From assembly GCA_003542955.1 (NCBI GenBank), contig DPJP01000286.1:5608-15120 (forward strand): 9,513 nt of DNA, given 5' to 3'. Of this stretch, positions 1-7,543 are shown piece after piece. The position numbers and the translations under genes are program-made. The notes under the pieces were generated by a model. It had not been told where the DNA came from and made no database searches. It was given only the letters and a program-made list of their open reading frames with translations. How positions within the stretch are numbered: position 1 is the stretch's first letter; every line of letters begins with the position of its first letter. This stretch comes from Armatimonadota bacterium (GTDB lineage Bacteria > Armatimonadota > Zipacnadia > Zipacnadales > UBA11051).

Positions 1-2287
1 TCGGGTGCTTGAACTCGTAGTAGGAGAAGACCGGCCCCGCGCCCACCACGATGTGCCCCTGCGGGAGCTTGTAGGCGACCAGCATGGTGCGGAACTCCCC
101 GACACCCTCCTGCAGCACCATCGCCGGTGGGTCGAGTTCGGTGAAGGTGTCGATCACCAGCGCCGGAGAGAGACGGTCATACCCGCCCCAGTCCGGCTCG
201 CTCCAACTGTCCCCCGCCGCGACAGATGCCGATTGCACCGGCGACACGGCGTCTTCCAGCAGGTCGCCAAACTCGTCGATGAAGTCGTAATCCTGCTGCC
301 TGAGCGTCTTGCCCTCAAGCTCCCGCACCGAGATCGCGTGCAGCTTCTCGATCAACTCTGAGGTGGTTCGCAGGCTCTCGCCGGTGGCCTGGTCGAGCAA
401 GTCCATCGCCGTCAGGCCTTTCAGCGTCATCTGTGTCATCGCGAGGAGGCGCGCCCAGAACTCCGGCACCGGCTCCACATACCCCACGACCGGCTGGGGC
501 GTCGATGGTGGGCCACCGGCGCATGGCGGTGCGGCCTGCTTGGCGTACAGGATGGTGTCATGGCGCAACTGAGTCCTCGACGCGAGCACCGTGCTCAGGC
601 ACCTGTCCTCCCAGGCGGATGTGCTCATGAACGTCGGCCAGCCGGGCTCGTGGTGAGTGGCCGTCAACTCGCGGAGGGCGTCCAGCCATGCCATCGCAAG
701 GCTCGCATGCCACTCGTCATCAGACAGCTTGCTCATTTCCGCCTGCAGCCGCGCGACGGTCTCCGGGTATCCCTCATACTCCGTATCGCCCTCGTCGACG
801 AGTATCTGCCCGGCGCGCTGCGAGCCCAGAACGTGGAAGACATCCAGCCCACGTGGGATGCCGCGGACCGGCACCCCAACGGCGTTCGGCTTCAGCGTAA
901 ATGGCCGACCGCGGCCCGTATACTTCCCGACTGTCGGATCACTGAGGCGCTCCAGCACCAGCGCATCCGGGTTGTAGCACTGAGAGAACAGCCGCAGGCC
1001 CCGGCTGATCTCGACCCACGCGTCCATTTCGTCCCACCCGAACTCCCCGTAGATGGCACCGCCCAGGCCGCTGAAGAGCTTCGGCGGCGGGAGCTTCCGA
1101 AGGCTGTTGCGGAGCGCAGCCATGGTGCCGGCGTCGGCGAGCACCGTCCAGGCGTGACTCTCGCCGAGCCCGCTCTTCATGCCGGAGGCATAGTCGACCG
1201 GGGTCAGATCATCCACCGCGCCGACCATGAACGCCGGTACGGACGAGAGCCGCTGCCAGAGCTTCCGCGCCTGTGTGAGCTGTTCGCCATCGGAGAAGAG
1301 CGCGGCGGCGATGAGCATCGCCTGCACCGTATGGCGATCAGCGGTCTCCTGCGACACCGCGGCACGCGGGTTGTCTTCACTCCCGAGCAGGAGCATCGGC
1401 GAGCGCCCGTACCACATCATCGCCTTGAAGTAGGGCTCCAGGCGCGCATCCCCGGCATAGTGCCCGCGTGGGACGTACTGCGAGTAGTCCTGCTCGAAGC
1501 CAAGCACGGGTCCGTCCTCCATGCCCACGTGCGCCTCGATCAGCTTCAACTCCTCCGCAACCATGTCCCCCACGTCATCCGGCACTTCGGCCGAGGGCAC
1601 CAGCAGCTTCTTGCCAACGGTGAAGTAGGCCCAGTTGCGCAGTGCCGCCTCCTTCAGCGCGCCATCGAATGCCCGGTACTGCCCCTGACTCGCCGCCTGC
1701 ATGATGGCGGAGAACTCGATCAGGTCCGGGTACATGCGGTCGCGTTCGAGGCGCTCGAGGATGCCGCGGAACAGCAGGTGATACGCGTGCAGGACACAAT
1801 CGCTGGTGATGAAGGGAGGCAGGCCCATCAGGTCAAGATCATCCCAGAATGCGCGGATCGATGAGCATTGCCTGGGGGTCACAGCGAGGCCGTCGGCAAG
1901 GAGCAGCTTCGGAGCTGCCCTGAGCGTGGCCTCATCGAAGTGATAGCTGCCCTCCAGGGCCGCGTAGTTGGCGATGTCCTCGGGCTTCAGCGGAAGCGTG
2001 TAGGGCTCAACCCCCGGCTCCACGGAGGTCTCAACACGCTCGTAGTAGCCAGAGAAGCCCGTCTGCCGGTACTCGTCGAGTGCGACGCCGCGCACGGCGT
2101 CACCGGGTGCAATCGGGGCATAGTGGATGTCCTTGCCCGGCGGTGCGGGCGAGGGCGGATCGGGCGGCAGGACCGTCGGGTCAACCGACCTCCTGCCGCA
2201 CCCAACAAGCACAGCGCCGCTCAGGCACACGGCCATGAGCAGCGCTGTGATACGGTATGCGACCGATTCTCTCTGGGCTGCGTCCAT
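1..2287 (-). CDS. DUF3160-family lipoprotein, copy B (C-terminus cut by window edge)
   Basis: The frame is open from ATG at 2287 to the left edge: 762 codons with no stop, so this is a partial gene and not a pseudogene. Residues 13-29 are hydrophobic and end in lipobox LVG-C with Cys30, so a lipid-anchored envelope protein is expected. It aligns along its whole length with its neighbour at 2344-4605. Shared blocks are FITSDCVLHAYH (159-170), DYSQYVPRGHY (267-277), a MMWYGR block, an RGLDV...GS.RA block, QLRHDTILYAKQ, GYVEPVPEF and SYYEF (755-759). These blocks are typical of DUF3160, a family of unknown function. About 33 residues should lie beyond the edge, judged from the paralog. A GAGGTGA ribosome binding site ends 9 nt before the ATG. 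Unlike copy A, the DVHTD motif near the C-terminus reads DTFTE (residues 713-717). Family call is confident; function is unknown. Confidence 0.88.
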   Translation of the reverse strand, partial: MDAAQRESVAYRITALLMAVCLSGAVLVGCGRRSVDPTVLPPDPPSPAPPGKDIHYAPIAPGDAVRGVALDEYRQTGFSGYYERVETSVEPGVEPYTLPLKPEDIANYAALEGSYHFDEATLRAAPKLLLADGLAVTPRQCSSIRAFWDDLDLMGLPPFITSDCVLHAYHLLFRGILERLERDRMYPDLIEFSAIMQAASQGQYRAFDGALKEAALRNWAYFTVGKKLLVPSAEVPDDVGDMVAEELKLIEAHVGMEDGPVLGFEQDYSQYVPRGHYAGDARLEPYFKAMMWYGRSPMLLLGSEDNPRAAVSQETADRHTVQAMLIAAALFSDGEQLTQARKLWQRLSSVPAFMVGAVDDLTPVDYASGMKSGLGESHAWTVLADAGTMAALRNSLRKLPPPKLFSGLGGAIYGEFGWDEMDAWVEISRGLRLFSQCYNPDALVLERLSDPTVGKYTGRGRPFTLKPNAVGVPVRGIPRGLDVFHVLGSQRAGQILVDEGDTEYEGYPETVARLQAEMSKLSDDEWHASLAMAWLDALRELTATHHEPGWPTFMSTSAWEDRCLSTVLASRTQLRHDTILYAKQAAPPCAGGPPSTPQPVVGYVEPVPEFWARLLAMTQMTLKGLTAMDLLDQATGESLRTTSELIEKLHAISVRELEGKTLRQQDYDFIDEFGDLLEDAVSPVQSASVAAGDSWSEPDWGGYDRLSPALVIDTFTELDPPAMVLQEGVGEFRTMLVAYKLPQGHIVVGAGPVFSYYEFKHP

Positions 2288-2343
2288 CAGGCGACGTCAC
2301 CTCTTCCGGCTCCGCCACCCCAATCCGCCAACCCGTGAAGCCA

Positions 2344-4605
2344 CTACTCTGCTGCGTAGAAGGAGGATATCCACTCCGGCGCGGCGGGCGCCTGACCCGA
2401 GCCCAGCATCGCCCGCCACTTCTCATCCGTCAGTCGGTCGCTCATCGGGTGCTTGAACTCGTAGTACGAGAGCACCGGCCCCGCGCCCATCACCAGGTGC
2501 CCCTGCGGCATCTTGTAGGCAACCAGCATGATGCGCAGATAGCCTGTGCCCTCCTCGAGCACATTGCCCGAGTTGCCATCGGTGTGCACGTCGGCGACGA
2601 TGGTGGTCTCGAGCCCCTGGTCCTCGACGCCGGCGACGACCCACTTCAGATGCCCGGCGATGTCCTCGATGAACTTGTAGTCCTCATCGGTGAGTTCCTT
2701 GTTGGCAAGCTCCTGCTCGGAGAGGCTGAGCAGCCGCTGGAGGATCTCCGCGAGGCTGTCAAGCCTGCGCGTGGCCTCCTCGTCGAGCACCTCGAGAGCC
2801 TGCAGGCCGGCCCTGGTCATGGTGGTCAGCTCGAGCAGCCGGGCGTAGAACTCCGGCACGGGCTCGACATAGCCGACGATCTTCTTCTCCGCCATCGGCG
2901 GAAGGGCCGTCGCGCCCACGGTGTAGCTCTGCTTGGCGTAGAGGATGGTGTCATGGCGCAACTGGGCCCAGGAGGAGAGGGCGGTGTTGAGGTTCCTGTC
3001 CGCCCATGCCTCGGTGGTCATGAAGGTCGGTATGCCCTCACCCTCCATCGGCTTGAGCAGGGGCCGCAGGCAGTTGAGCCACGACCAGTAGAGGTTCTTG
3101 TGCCAGGCGTTCTCGCCCATTGCCGCGAACTCGGCCTTCAGCTCGCCGACGGCGGTGTCGTAGTTCTCGTATGCTGTGTCTCCGGCCTCGGCGAGTATCT
3201 GCGCGGCGCGCTCGGAGCCGAGGATGCTCATGACGTCAAGCCCGCGCGGGAAGCCCCGCACCGGCCCGCCCTGTGCCTGCACAAGCGTGAACGGCTCTCC
3301 CTGGCCCGTGAATACTCCCACCGTGGGTACGACGAGCTTGCCCATCATGTAGGAATCGGGCACAAAGCGCTGACCCATGAAGCGCATGCCGGTGGTGGTT
3401 GCCAGCGCCTCCTTGAGCTGCTCGGGTGTGAAGGGCGGCTGCACCTCGAGCTTGCCGGTGCCGCCGTAGATGCGTGGAGCGCCGAGGGTCGCCAGCTGCT
3501 CCCTGAGCTTGCCGAGCGTCCCCTCCTCGAGCAGCGCCCCCCACTCCCACGAGGCCCCGAGGACCTTCCGCAGCGCCGTGGAGTACTGCGTGGGCATCAG
3601 GTCATCGGCGAGGCCGACGTAAAACGCGGTGACCTCGTAGATGCGGTGCCAGGTGTCGTAGGCGCCCTTGAGAGCATCCTCCTCGGAGGTCAACAGCCCC
3701 GCGATGAGCGCCGCCTGAAGCGTCTGCCGGTCCGCGACGGGCTGCTCGACGATGGCCGCGGGGTTGAGGTCCTTGCCCACCAGCAGCATGCTGATGCGGC
3801 CGTACCACATCATCGTCTTGAAGTACTGCTGGAGCGTCTCCGAGCGGGTGTAGTGCCCGCGCGGCACGTACTGGGAGTAGTCCTCGTTATAGATGAAGAT
3901 GGGGCTTTCACTGAAGCCGTCATGGTCGTCGATGAGCTTGAGTTCGGCCTCGACCTCATCCTCGATCTGCTCTGCAACGGGCGCGCCGGGCTCGAGCAGC
4001 TTCCGCGCGACGGTGAAGTACGCCCAGTTGAGCCGCGCGGCCTCGTGCAACTCGCCCGGCAGCGTGTCATACTGGGACTTCGAGGCATTCTGCAGCTTCG
4101 TCGTCAGCTCGAGCAGTTGCGGGTGGAACTGCTTCTCCTCGATGTCCTTGAGGGTCTTGCCGAACTGGACGTGGTAGAGGTGCAGGAGGCTGTCGGTGGT
4201 GATGAAGTTGGGCACATCGAGATTCTGGAGAATCTCGTACATCGTCTCGATCTTATCGACCTGCCACTTGTCGATGACGCCGAAGCCGTTCTGGGCGATC
4301 TTGTCGGCGACGGGGTTGAACTCGAGCTTCTCCATGACATGGTCGTAGTTGGCGATGTCGGCGGGCTTGAGCGGCAACTCGTAGGCCGGGACGGCCGGAG
4401 ACACACTGGTCTTGACGGGGGTGAAGTACTTGGTGAAGGCGTTCTCGGAAAGCTCCTCGACTGCCTTCATGTCTGCTCTCTCCCCCACCGCGGGCTTGGT
4501 GTTCTGGCGCCTGTTGCCGCCGCCACTGTCGCATCCGCCGAATCCGACCAGGCCGACTGTCAGCATGATCGTCATCAGGAGCCATCCAGCATGCTTGATG
4601 GTCAT
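2344..4605 (-). CDS. DUF3160-family lipoprotein, copy A
   Basis: A 753-residue protein. The N-terminus MTIKHAGW is followed by a hydrophobic stretch ending in FGG-C (Cys25), an acceptable lipobox, then a Gly/Ser/Asn/Arg-rich tether, so a secreted lipid-anchored protein is predicted. The body carries DUF3160 blocks: FITTDSLLHLYH (134-145), DYSQYVPRGHY (242-252), MMWYGR, an RGLDVMSILGSERA block, QLRHDTILYAKQ, GYVEPVPEF, VADVHTD with His674, VLEEG and SYYEF (713-717). No enzyme signature was recognised; the family has no established function that I know of. The start at 4605 is chosen because GAGGG lies 6 nt upstream and the signal peptide begins there. An in-frame ATG at 4671 would add 22 Arg-rich residues ahead of the signal. 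It is 56 nt upstream of its paralog, copy B, and 144 nt downstream of LppM-like copy B, all on the same strand. Confidence 0.92.
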   Translation of the reverse strand: MTIKHAGWLLMTIMLTVGLVGFGGCDSGGGNRRQNTKPAVGERADMKAVEELSENAFTKYFTPVKTSVSPAVPAYELPLKPADIANYDHVMEKLEFNPVADKIAQNGFGVIDKWQVDKIETMYEILQNLDVPNFITTDSLLHLYHVQFGKTLKDIEEKQFHPQLLELTTKLQNASKSQYDTLPGELHEAARLNWAYFTVARKLLEPGAPVAEQIEDEVEAELKLIDDHDGFSESPIFIYNEDYSQYVPRGHYTRSETLQQYFKTMMWYGRISMLLVGKDLNPAAIVEQPVADRQTLQAALIAGLLTSEEDALKGAYDTWHRIYEVTAFYVGLADDLMPTQYSTALRKVLGASWEWGALLEEGTLGKLREQLATLGAPRIYGGTGKLEVQPPFTPEQLKEALATTTGMRFMGQRFVPDSYMMGKLVVPTVGVFTGQGEPFTLVQAQGGPVRGFPRGLDVMSILGSERAAQILAEAGDTAYENYDTAVGELKAEFAAMGENAWHKNLYWSWLNCLRPLLKPMEGEGIPTFMTTEAWADRNLNTALSSWAQLRHDTILYAKQSYTVGATALPPMAEKKIVGYVEPVPEFYARLLELTTMTRAGLQALEVLDEEATRRLDSLAEILQRLLSLSEQELANKELTDEDYKFIEDIAGHLKWVVAGVEDQGLETTIVADVHTDGNSGNVLEEGTGYLRIMLVAYKMPQGHLVMGAGPVLSYYEFKHPMSDRLTDEKWRAMLGSGQAPAAPEWISSFYAAE

Positions 4606-4749
4606 TGTGCGCCCTCTTTCCATGCGGCGCCGGGGTGTCTCCCACGCTACTCGGGCCCGGCGCTGCGTCATCCACTCGCTCTGCTTCTTGGACGTACACT
4701 CGATTCTTCGCGTTCCGGGCGTTGGGACCTGCCGGCGACTGGGGTCGGT

Positions 4750-5439
4750 TCACCGCTTCGACTTGCGTCGCGAGGGCCACGCCAGTACAAGTATCAGCAA
4801 CACTGCGACGCCGATGGTCTCGTAGAGGTTGAAGGCCAGCGACCTGGCCTCCATGGATAGGCCATCGGCTGCCGCATCGGACCCCAACGACCATACGGCC
4901 GCCCCGCCGTCAGTGCGGTCGGAGGAGGCGCTGATGATGCGGCCGGGCATATTGAGGGCGAACTCGACCTCGACACCCGGGAGCTGCCCCTCCGGCGCGC
5001 CGGTGAAGCTGTTGCGGGTGACCTTCTGCTTGTACTCATAGAGCGTCGCAACAAGCACGTAGCGCTTGCTGATGGAGATCTCGCCTGCGCCGGCGTCGGA
5101 GACGAACTCATCCAGCGGCACCTTCTCGACGGTTTGGGTCATGTGGAACTCATCGCCCTCCCAGGAGGTGGTGACCTGCTCGCCCTCGGAGATGCCGGGC
5201 AGGGTCATGCCGCCTTCGCCCGCATTCTGGCTGATCATTGTGGCAAGTAGACCCGTGAGGCAGAGGTCGGTGGTGCGCGAGAGCGTCAGGTCCCGGTGCA
5301 GTGTCGTGGTGACCTTGCCGCGTATCTGCCCGCAGCCGGAGAGGAGCAGGCAGACGAGTGCCGCGCCGCCGAGAGCGGCCGCCAGACGCCCGCCTGTCAG
5401 CGCTCGTGTTCCGTGCGGTGTGCTGGTTGTGCATGCCAT
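4750..5439 (-). CDS. LppM-like lipoprotein with C-terminal membrane helix, copy B
   Basis: A 229-residue protein. The N-terminal signal (about residues 19-35) ends in lipobox LSG-C with Cys36. The mature start GQIRGKVTTTLHRDLTLSR, the later MPGRIISASSDR segment (164-174) and the following AVW resemble the LppM-type fold, in which a beta-rich domain sits between a lipidated N-terminus and a C-terminal membrane helix. That helix is about residues 207-221, followed by the basic tail PSRRKSKR, which predicts an outward-facing domain held at both ends. ATG at 5439 is preferred because GAGGAGG ends 9 nt upstream and the lipobox lies at a normal distance; the longer open frame to 5856 has no signal peptide at its front and overlaps the upstream gene. 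It is a tandem paralog of the gene at 5514-6215, 74 nt away. The LppM assignment is from motif resemblance only; function is unknown. Confidence 0.85.
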   Translation of the reverse strand: MACTTSTPHGTRALTGGRLAAALGGAALVCLLLSGCGQIRGKVTTTLHRDLTLSRTTDLCLTGLLATMISQNAGEGGMTLPGISEGEQVTTSWEGDEFHMTQTVEKVPLDEFVSDAGAGEISISKRYVLVATLYEYKQKVTRNSFTGAPEGQLPGVEVEFALNMPGRIISASSDRTDGGAAVWSLGSDAAADGLSMEARSLAFNLYETIGVAVLLILVLAWPSRRKSKR

Positions 5440-5453
5440 GGAGGACAACCTCC
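5440..5453 (-). promoter_or_regulatory. Hairpin enclosing the ribosome binding site of LppM-like copy B
   Basis: On the minus strand GGAGG (5449-5453) is followed by loop TTGT and then CCTCC (5440-5444), directly abutting the ATG at 5439. The five-pair, mostly G-C stem would include the whole core Shine-Dalgarno sequence. If it folds in the mRNA it would limit ribosome access unless upstream translation or a factor opens it. The pairing is seen directly; a regulatory role is inference. Confidence 0.45.
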
Positions 5454-5468
5454 TCGGTCTTCGGAGCA

Positions 5469-5495
5469 GCGGCAGGGCGCATCGCCCCGCGCCGC
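5469..5495 (-). other. GC-rich hairpin between the two LppM-like genes
   Basis: Read on the minus strand, the 74-nt gap holds two stacked stems: GCGGC pairing with GCCGC outside, and GGGCG pairing with CGCCC around loop ATG inside, with a 3-nt bulge on one side and 1 nt on the other. No run of T follows, so it is not a standard intrinsic terminator. It may be an mRNA processing or stability element, or just the chance pairing expected in GC-rich DNA. Confidence 0.35.
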
Positions 5496-5513
5496 AACGA
5501 TGAAGTGGCGCGA

Positions 5514-6215
5514 CTATGCGTCCAAGCGTCGTCGCCGGTGGATGATGGTAAGAGCCGTCAGTGCGACGACGGCCGCCAGCAGTACGACGCTGACGGACGT
5601 TTCCAGGCGGTTGACACGGCGGGACTTCGCGTACACCCTGTACCCCTGGTTGAGCTTCTGCAGGCCGACGGTCCAGCTTGCCGTCGAGCCGGACTGCCTG
5701 TCTGCAGTCGAGGCGATGATCCTCCCCGGCATGGTGACGTACTCGGTCAGAGTGAGCGTTGGCACGCCTGCGGGCCCGGGACTCACGTCCGTATGCGGTG
5801 GTGTGAGTGAGTTCATGGTGCGGTTTGCGGAGTAGGAGTAGTAGGTGACGAACCACCTGTAGTCGCGGCTCGCAAACTCATTGGTGAAGTTGTGGCACCA
5901 GTCCGCAATCGGCGCCCCCAGCACGGAGGCCTCGACGTGGAAGCCGTCATTGCCCCAGTACTTGCGGAAGCCGCTCTGGGCCGACTCCACGGAGCTGTAG
6001 GTGATACCGAGGGCGTTCTCCTGCGACATGCGCCGGGCGAGGTCTCCGGCGGCGACAACCTCGACGCGCCTGGAAAGCGTCATGTCGGCCTCGAGGACGG
6101 TGGTCACGGTTCCCTTCATCACGCCGCAGCCGCCGAGCAGGACGCCCGTCAGGCAGGCGGCGATGCCCGCGGCGCCAAGACGGACCACGGAAGTCGCTCC
6201 TATTCGCGGTTCCAT
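5514..6215 (-). CDS. LppM-like lipoprotein with C-terminal membrane helix, copy A
   Basis: A 233-residue protein with signal peptide residues about 11-29 and lipobox LGG-C (Cys30). The mature N-terminus GVMKGTVTTVLEADMTLSRR and the MPGRIIASTADR segment (162-173), then ASWTVG, match the paralog at 4750-5439 block by block. A membrane helix at about 206-224 is followed by the basic end HRRRRLDA. The middle part (about 85-130) is rich in aromatic residues and differs from copy B. ATG at 6215 is supported by GGGAG ending 8 nt upstream and by the correctly placed lipobox; the open frame continues to 6461 but that extension has no signal peptide and lies inside the upstream gene. The first 16 nt overlap the end of the zinc-ribbon gene, so translation of the two is probably coupled. 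Function is unknown; the LppM-like label comes from motif resemblance. Confidence 0.85.
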   Translation of the reverse strand: MEPRIGATSVVRLGAAGIAACLTGVLLGGCGVMKGTVTTVLEADMTLSRRVEVVAAGDLARRMSQENALGITYSSVESAQSGFRKYWGNDGFHVEASVLGAPIADWCHNFTNEFASRDYRWFVTYYSYSANRTMNSLTPPHTDVSPGPAGVPTLTLTEYVTMPGRIIASTADRQSGSTASWTVGLQKLNQGYRVYAKSRRVNRLETSVSVVLLAAVVALTALTIIHRRRRLDA

Positions 6216-7441
6216 ACGGTGATCTCCCACGCCTGCTGAGTCACGATCTCCAGGTACGTGGACCCGGACGGGCCCCCGTGTGTGACTCCGTCGTCGGCGC
6301 CGTTGGTGCGCGCTATGCTCACCGTGTTCGCGTCCGCCGTTCTGTGGAGCGTGACATTGAAGGCGCCGGGGCCGGCGGCGCCGGGGCTGGTTGCCCACTC
6401 GATGGACCAGGACTCTCCGAGTGTGAACGTCGGCGTCGTCCACGATCCGGTGCCCTCCCACTTGCCGATGCGCGTCGAGGTGCGGATGCGTCCTGAATCT
6501 CTATCATCAGGTGCGCGCTGCGCGGCCGCCCCGTCGTCGGGCGCCCGCCCTCGACCGCGATCGGTGCGCCCCAGCGGGTCGACGGCCATGCGTCCGTAGA
6601 TGATGAGTTCGCGCGCCTGCCGCTGGTCGGCGCTTCGCACCCAGAGCGTGTAGGCGACCATGCCGCAGATGATGAGGGCCACGGCGACCCACCCCCACCC
6701 GACAGCCCGCGGGAGCCGGCGCACTCGTTCAGGCGGCTCCTCGATAACCGCGGGCGTGGCAGAGGCCGGTGGCGCCATCCGGCGGACTGGGGCGGCACGG
6801 GATGCGCCTCCGTCGGCGACAACGGGCGCCTCGGAATCCTCGGTGACATCCACCAGCGGGTCCTGCCCGCAGCCGGGGCAGACGACGATCGAGCGGTCCG
6901 GCAGCGGATGGCCGCAGTGCATGCAGGAGCCCGCACGCGGGGAGGCAGCCGGGGCGGCCGGCGGTGGTGGGGGCGCCGTCGGCGGCGCAGGAGATGGCGG
7001 CGGCCTCCCGTCGTACAGCGGCGGCCGGCCGGGGGGCGACGAACTCAGGACCGCGGGCCGTTGCGCCGCGGGCCGCGGCACGACCAGCGGCTCGACGACA
7101 TCGTCGACCGTATCGGTGTCATCGTCATCGAGCATCGAGCGCGCGGGTGGCTCGTCCTCGGGCTCGCTCTGCCTGCGCCGCCAGCGCGGGCGGTCCTGGT
7201 GCTCCGGCCGCTGGGAGAGAGCGGCGCGACCCCGTGCGCGGGCAAATGCAGCCTCCGCTGCCTCCGACTGCCGGAGCAGCTCACGCAGCCGCTCTCCCAG
7301 CTCGATATCGGAGACACTCTGCAGCGCGCGGCGCGCATAGGCGGCCGCCATGTCATAGCGCTCGTACTCGAACTGGTGTTGCGCGAGTTCGTAGAGCTTC
7401 TCGGCGGGGTCTTCGCCCGGCATGTGCGAGAGACCATCCAT
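6200..7441 (-). CDS. Zinc-ribbon/TPR-like single-pass membrane protein
   Basis: With the chosen start this is 413 residues. The order is: a helical TPR-like stretch (about 10-70, with EKLYELAQHQFEYERYDMAA); a basic then acidic linker (SMLDDDDTDTVDDVVE); a Pro/Ala-rich linker; a zinc ribbon with CxxC at 173/176 and 188/191 (CMHCGHPLPDRSIVVCPGCG); a second linker; one membrane helix (about 246-268); and a Trp-rich, probably beta domain at the C-terminus (about 325-413). The likely topology is TPR and zinc ribbon inside, C-terminal domain outside. The start is uncertain: ATG 7441 has GGGGTGG 6 nt upstream, ATG 7513 has GGTGA 5 nt upstream, and GTG 7522 is also in frame. I prefer 7441 because the TPR-like part starts just after it. 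Its last 16 nt overlap LppM-like copy A, making it the probable first gene of the series. Role is unknown; scaffold or envelope sensing are guesses. Confidence 0.82.
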   Translation of the reverse strand: MDGLSHMPGEDPAEKLYELAQHQFEYERYDMAAAYARRALQSVSDIELGERLRELLRQSEAAEAAFARARGRAALSQRPEHQDRPRWRRRQSEPEDEPPARSMLDDDDTDTVDDVVEPLVVPRPAAQRPAVLSSSPPGRPPLYDGRPPPSPAPPTAPPPPPAAPAASPRAGSCMHCGHPLPDRSIVVCPGCGQDPLVDVTEDSEAPVVADGGASRAAPVRRMAPPASATPAVIEEPPERVRRLPRAVGWGWVAVALIICGMVAYTLWVRSADQRQARELIIYGRMAVDPLGRTDRGRGRAPDDGAAAQRAPDDRDSGRIRTSTRIGKWEGTGSWTTPTFTLGESWSIEWATSPGAAGPGAFNVTLHRTADANTVSIARTNGADDGVTHGGPSGSTYLEIVTQQAWEITVWNRE

Positions 7442-7543
7442 GGCCCGCCACCCCTGCCCCACGCGCCAATGCTCCGTCCGGGCCGGGAAATGGTACCACG
7501 TCCACACTGACATGTTCGTCACCGGCCGTATATCCCCTTCCCC

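Noticed and set aside
1..2287. The idea that DUF3160 copy B is a frameshifted pseudogene.
   Set aside because: Translating the minus strand from 2287 gives 762 codons without a stop, matching the paralog to the window edge. It only lacks a stop because the window ends.
560..2338. Two plus-strand open frames (560-1864 and 1868-2338) opposite DUF3160 copy B.
   Set aside because: The minus strand is continuously open with paralog-supported protein sequence over the same region; the plus-strand products show no family motifs.
4627..4663. 8-bp inverted repeat (GCGCCGGG/CCCGGCGC) with a 21-nt loop in the gap before DUF3160 copy A.
   Set aside because: There is no T-run and the loop is long; pure G/C repeats of this size are easily found by chance at this composition.
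4606..4671. Upstream in-frame ATG at 4671 for DUF3160 copy A.
   Set aside because: It would put 22 mostly Arg-rich residues ahead of a complete lipoprotein signal, and the good GAGGG site serves the ATG at 4605.
2257..4860. An 867-codon open frame on the plus strand opposite DUF3160 copy A.
   Set aside because: It mirrors a conserved lipoprotein gene with signal peptide and family motifs. Its product is rich in Leu, Arg, Gly, Val and His with no recognisable domain. Such long antisense frames are common where third codon positions are nearly always G or C.
7527..7532. TATACG on the minus strand as a -10 box for the zinc-ribbon gene series.
   Set aside because: No -35 element at a suitable distance scores well (best TTCGGA). 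If real it would favour the start at 7441, but the evidence is too weak to annotate.
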